Below are positions 60,563 to 64,000 of a stretch of 64,000 nt of DNA, piece after piece. The notes under the pieces were generated by a model. It was given only the letters and a program-made list of their open reading frames with translations. It searched no databases and was not told where the DNA came from. The stretch lies in contig CM067445.1 of NCBI GenBank assembly GCA_034508935.3, positions 24,447,837-24,511,836 on the forward strand, given 5' to 3'. The stretch comes from Berghia stephanieae (taxonomy: Eukaryota; Mollusca; Gastropoda; Nudibranchia; Aeolidiidae). Both the position numbers and the translations under genes were made by a program. Every line of letters starts with the position of its first letter. Position 1 is the stretch's first letter.

Positions 60563-61027
60563 CTTTCTCTCCCTCTGTCATTTGCTCTCGCTCAAGGTTA
60601 TGTTTTACAAATGACATTAAATGGTCTTCTCTTCAAATATATAATATGCAGATAGAATTACCGAACTTATTTTCATTTTAACACGTTGTGACCACAGCAA
60701 GTGTTGGAGAGTTTAGGTTGCGAACCGTTTTCTTCTGCATGGCGATCACTGCACTTTGTCAAAAACTGATGACAACAATAATTGTAACCGCGGTCTCGTT
60801 TCTTCTGGTAAACCAGTTAACTGCCGTCCTCTGGAAAGACACGTATTTAACAATTTGGCCAGAAAACTAGTCCTTCAAATATCGATCGATTTAAATGACC
60901 CTTATCTTGGCAAAAACTCCCAGACCTGGGACTTAAGGAAGACTTCGCGAGACCCCATGGTTGACAGTACTTACGTGCATATATCATTTTCGGCATCACT
61001 GTATACATGTAGTTACGTGCGCATAGA

Positions 61028-61043
61028 CACCCCCCCCCCCCCA

Positions 61044-61074
<31 letters not shown>

Positions 61075-61077
61075 CAT
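61028..61077. repeat. C homopolymer plus (CA)n
   Basis: About 13 C followed by CA dinucleotides. Confidence 0.95.
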
Positions 61078-62004
61078 GCACGTGCTAATAGTTGGATCGT
61101 GTTTTTAGCCGATTTGCCTGTAAACGATAATTGCTCTTTTTGATTCTTTTGCACTGTGAATATTTCCTGCTTTACTGGAGATCAATTCAAATTAAATTTA
61201 ACAAGCTTTGAGATGTTGCAAGAAAATGTTTGGCATTTCCTCCTGCACGTCCGTCTAGACGATCGATGTATATTCAATGCAATGCCATTTGATTATCTTC
61301 CTTATATCATTACGTTACTTTTGATTTTGATTTGATTGATGTTTTATTGTTTGTTTGTTTTTGTTGTTTTGTGTGTTTTTTTTTTTTTTGTCTCAAATTT
61401 ACGCGTAAGAAGTTACATTAAACTATTCTGTTGCCATTTGTTTTGCATTCATTTAAACATGCTTATGTCAACATAATATTACTGGCACTGCTCCAAATGT
61501 GTCATTTATTACCTACTATGAGTGATAGATTTAGGGTTGTGCCATGATATTTTCTTTAACAATTACATTGACCTACGGAAGTACTCCAAATTCATAAGGC
61601 TCATGGAGATTAAGTTTAGTGCAGTTGCTGTAGCGTTAAACGAACACTGACAGTTTCGTGGCACCGTTTTGATACGACGTATCGCAAAGTGCTTTCCGAC
61701 AAATCTAACGGGCCCGGTTACCAAACTATTGCTGCGGGGACAGAGGGGTCTGATATAAACCTCGAAGCAAACCGGGATCAATTAGAATTGCGTGTGAAGT
61801 GAATGCTCTATTGGGACCCTCTTTGTGATTTGTGGGCAAAGTTTTCAATCACTAAATGTTTAATTTCCAGGGGGTTTTTTTTCTCTTCTTTTTAAATAAC
61901 CTGGCACTGACCCAAATGTTCTCTTTATCCTTACTTAGCAAGTAATGACACATTTATGATTGTGCACTGTATTTATGATTTGGAGATTTGATCCATTTAG
62001 TCTG

Positions 62005-62215
62005 TTTTGTTTGTTTTTTTTTTGTTTTTTTTTTTTTTTTTTTTTTTGTTTTGTTTTGTTTTTTTTTTTTGGGGGGGGGGGGGGTGAAGAGCTTTTGATC
62101 ATGGTGAACCCTTTATTTATTTATATATTTATTTATTCATTTATTATTTATTTATTCATTTATTATTTGAATATTCATTATTTGTTTATTTATTTATTAT
62201 TTATTCATTTATTGG
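62005..62215. repeat. T-run/G-run composite followed by ATTT-rich repeats
   Basis: Several T runs up to about 23, then about 13 G (62071-62083), then an irregular (ATTT)n-like stretch to about 62210. Confidence 0.9.
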
Positions 62216-62934
62216 CGCCGCGGATTCCCAGATATCAGACACACTAAACTTATTATAATTTGGATTGATGTCGCACTATAATTTATATGATCTTAAAGGT
62301 GTGTATGATTGACTACATTTCATAGTGAAAAGTTAAAGGCCCGTTTGTTTTTTAAACCATCTATACTAAAAGCAATGTAATTAATGTCGTTTTTGTTGTT
62401 GCATAATTCATCCGTGGTTAAGTTTTTTTTTTCCGCTTGTTGAATCTTTTGAGAAAGAAAGAGACTTTTTTTTACATCGCTACACAACCACCAACTTATG
62501 TGTATCTGTGTGTATGTGTGTGTGTTTATATGTGTGATGTGTATGGATGTTTGTGTTATTTTGAAGTCGATATACACTATAATTTGTTTATAGTTACCTA
62601 ATATTTGTTAAATCAAGAGCAATAAATTATTATTTGATTCTGTGTATTTATTGCATTGCTGTCCTCCCCCGAGCGGTCGAATAGTTCGGTCGATATTTTT
62701 GTATATGTGCTAAATTATAAGCACGAATGATTTCGTCTTTTATTTCATTATGGTTCTTAAAACGGAAAACACAAACGCAGACACACTTGAAGTTTGGCCT
62801 ATATTATCTCTTTGTTGGTAAATAGCACTGGTTGTATGGTGCCATAATGTGGTATGTGAAGTATATAGAGTATATTAATTTTGTGACCTATAATTTGATA
62901 AGATATAAGTCATCTCAAAGAAGTCATTTATATC

Positions 62935-63480
62935 TTCTTCTTCTTTCAGCTTATCGCGCAGGGCTGCCATAATGAATACCACATCTCCATGAAACTCGGT
63001 TCAAAGCATCATCGTCCTTTAGGCCCATTCTTCCATATCGCATCGTCCTTTACCCTATCCAACCATCTAGTCTTTGGGCGTCCCTTTGTTCTCTTTCCCG
63101 CTAATTATATATCCAAAACTTTCCTTCCCACGTACTCCTCTCTCGTCTCTTAACATGTTCGTACCATTTCAATCTTTCTTCTCTCATCTTTATTGATAGT
63201 CTTCACTTCAGTCAACCTTGGAATTAGTTCATATATCTCACTTTATCTTTTCTTGCCCAGCCTAGTGACCAGCTCAACGTCCTCATTTCTGCCACCTCAA
63301 CTTCTTTAACTTGTTTCTTTGTTGTAGCTGCTGTCACTAGTCCATGCATCATTACTGGTCTAACAACAGATGTATAAATTTTTCCCTTCAGTTTTGCGGA
63401 AATTGGTTTGTCACACATAACTCCGGTTACCTTCTTCCAATTATTGCAGCCTGCCTGGATCCTCTTCTCAACCTCCATCT
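62935..63480 (-). mobile_element. LINE 3' fragment, RTE-like
   Basis: Minus-strand frames give VEKRIQAGCNNWKKVTGVMC, KLKGKIYTSVVRPVMMHGL and VEVAEMRTLSWSLGWARKDK. After a frame change come REERLKWYEHVKRRE and KRTKGRPKTRWLDRVKDD, then NRVSWRCGIHYGSP and a short GAAGAAGAA tail at 62935-62946. This is the post-RT region and 3' end of an RTE-type LINE. At least two frame breaks; RT core absent. Confidence 0.7.
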
Positions 63481-64000
63481 AATTGCCCATTTATATACAC
63501 CAGAACGATAACTTGATTTTAAAAAAAATTTCCTTTAAAAAAGCTGTTTTATTTATGCGGGAGTGGGCTGGTGAGATGGGCCTTCTTTCTCATGACTGTT
63601 AATGACGGCTACAGATATATTTTTCTTTGTTATGAATGAAACTTGAGCAAGGGTAATATTAAATGGCCTTCGAAAAAGACCTAAATTATCGCGGTATATG
63701 CGTCAAATATTTTTCATTTTATTGGGGGGTTTTTTATTGATGGGGGGGGGGGGGGGGGCGAGAGGGGTCCTCTCTCACATGGCTGCTAAATACGATTCTT
63801 ACATTCTTGCTTTTTGGATATCCGGACGTGTTCCTAACCGCTGTACGAGCTTGCGAGTGCGCGTTGGGAACAAAGTTCGAATTCCAAAACGCAAGAGTGT
63901 AAGAAATCATTTATTCTACCCCTCAATCGATCCCTATTTCGTCATCATTCAATAAAAGACATTCAAATGGTAGATACCTCTTTAAAGAATCAGACTTTTA

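Overview
The window is metazoan nuclear DNA: AT-rich by eye, with genes split by GT-AG introns of one to several kilobases and dense in SINEs, LINE fragments, small DNA transposons, long microsatellites and homopolymer G/C runs. Three host genes are recognisable from their exons. The repeat spectrum (tRNA-derived SINEs with a tail like TGTAAAGCGCTTTGAG, CR1/L2-type and RTE-type LINE pieces) suggests a marine invertebrate such as an echinoderm or mollusc; the sequence alone does not settle the phylum.

Layout. (1) 2139-13829, plus strand: the last ten coding exons of DCAF17, a DDB1-CUL4 E3 ligase substrate-receptor gene. Its first exons lie left of the window, beyond a 5'-truncated L2/CR1-type LINE at 205-1625. 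One intron uses a GC donor. (2) 14131-24960: about 11 kb between convergent genes, without a recognisable gene, filled with dispersed repeats, a 72-bp minisatellite and palindromic retroelement-like units. (3) 25032-42175, minus strand: all thirteen coding exons of TMCO4 (DUF726, alpha/beta-hydrolase fold). The reading frame is consistent throughout except for one missing base in exon 9, which looks like an assembly error. (4) 42176-50375: intergenic region between the head-to-head genes TMCO4 and OTUD3, holding a CR1-type LINE with a long open reverse transcriptase frame, a pogo-like non-autonomous element and long CT/TA/ACT arrays. (5) 50376-50674, plus strand: first coding exon of OTUD3 (OTU deubiquitinase); the remaining 13.3 kb is its first intron, rich in SINEs, a hAT-type element with clean 8-bp target duplications, and repeats carrying perfect cAMP-response-element sequences.

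The adjacency TMCO4(-)/OTUD3(+) matches human 1p36.13, so this is probably ancient microsynteny. The most unusual signals are two families of palindromic elements sharing a GGG...CCCGAAACGT hairpin. At least two insertions, and probably more, are flanked by 13-15 bp direct repeats, which points to retrotransposition of an inverted dimer rather than to a cut-and-paste MITE.
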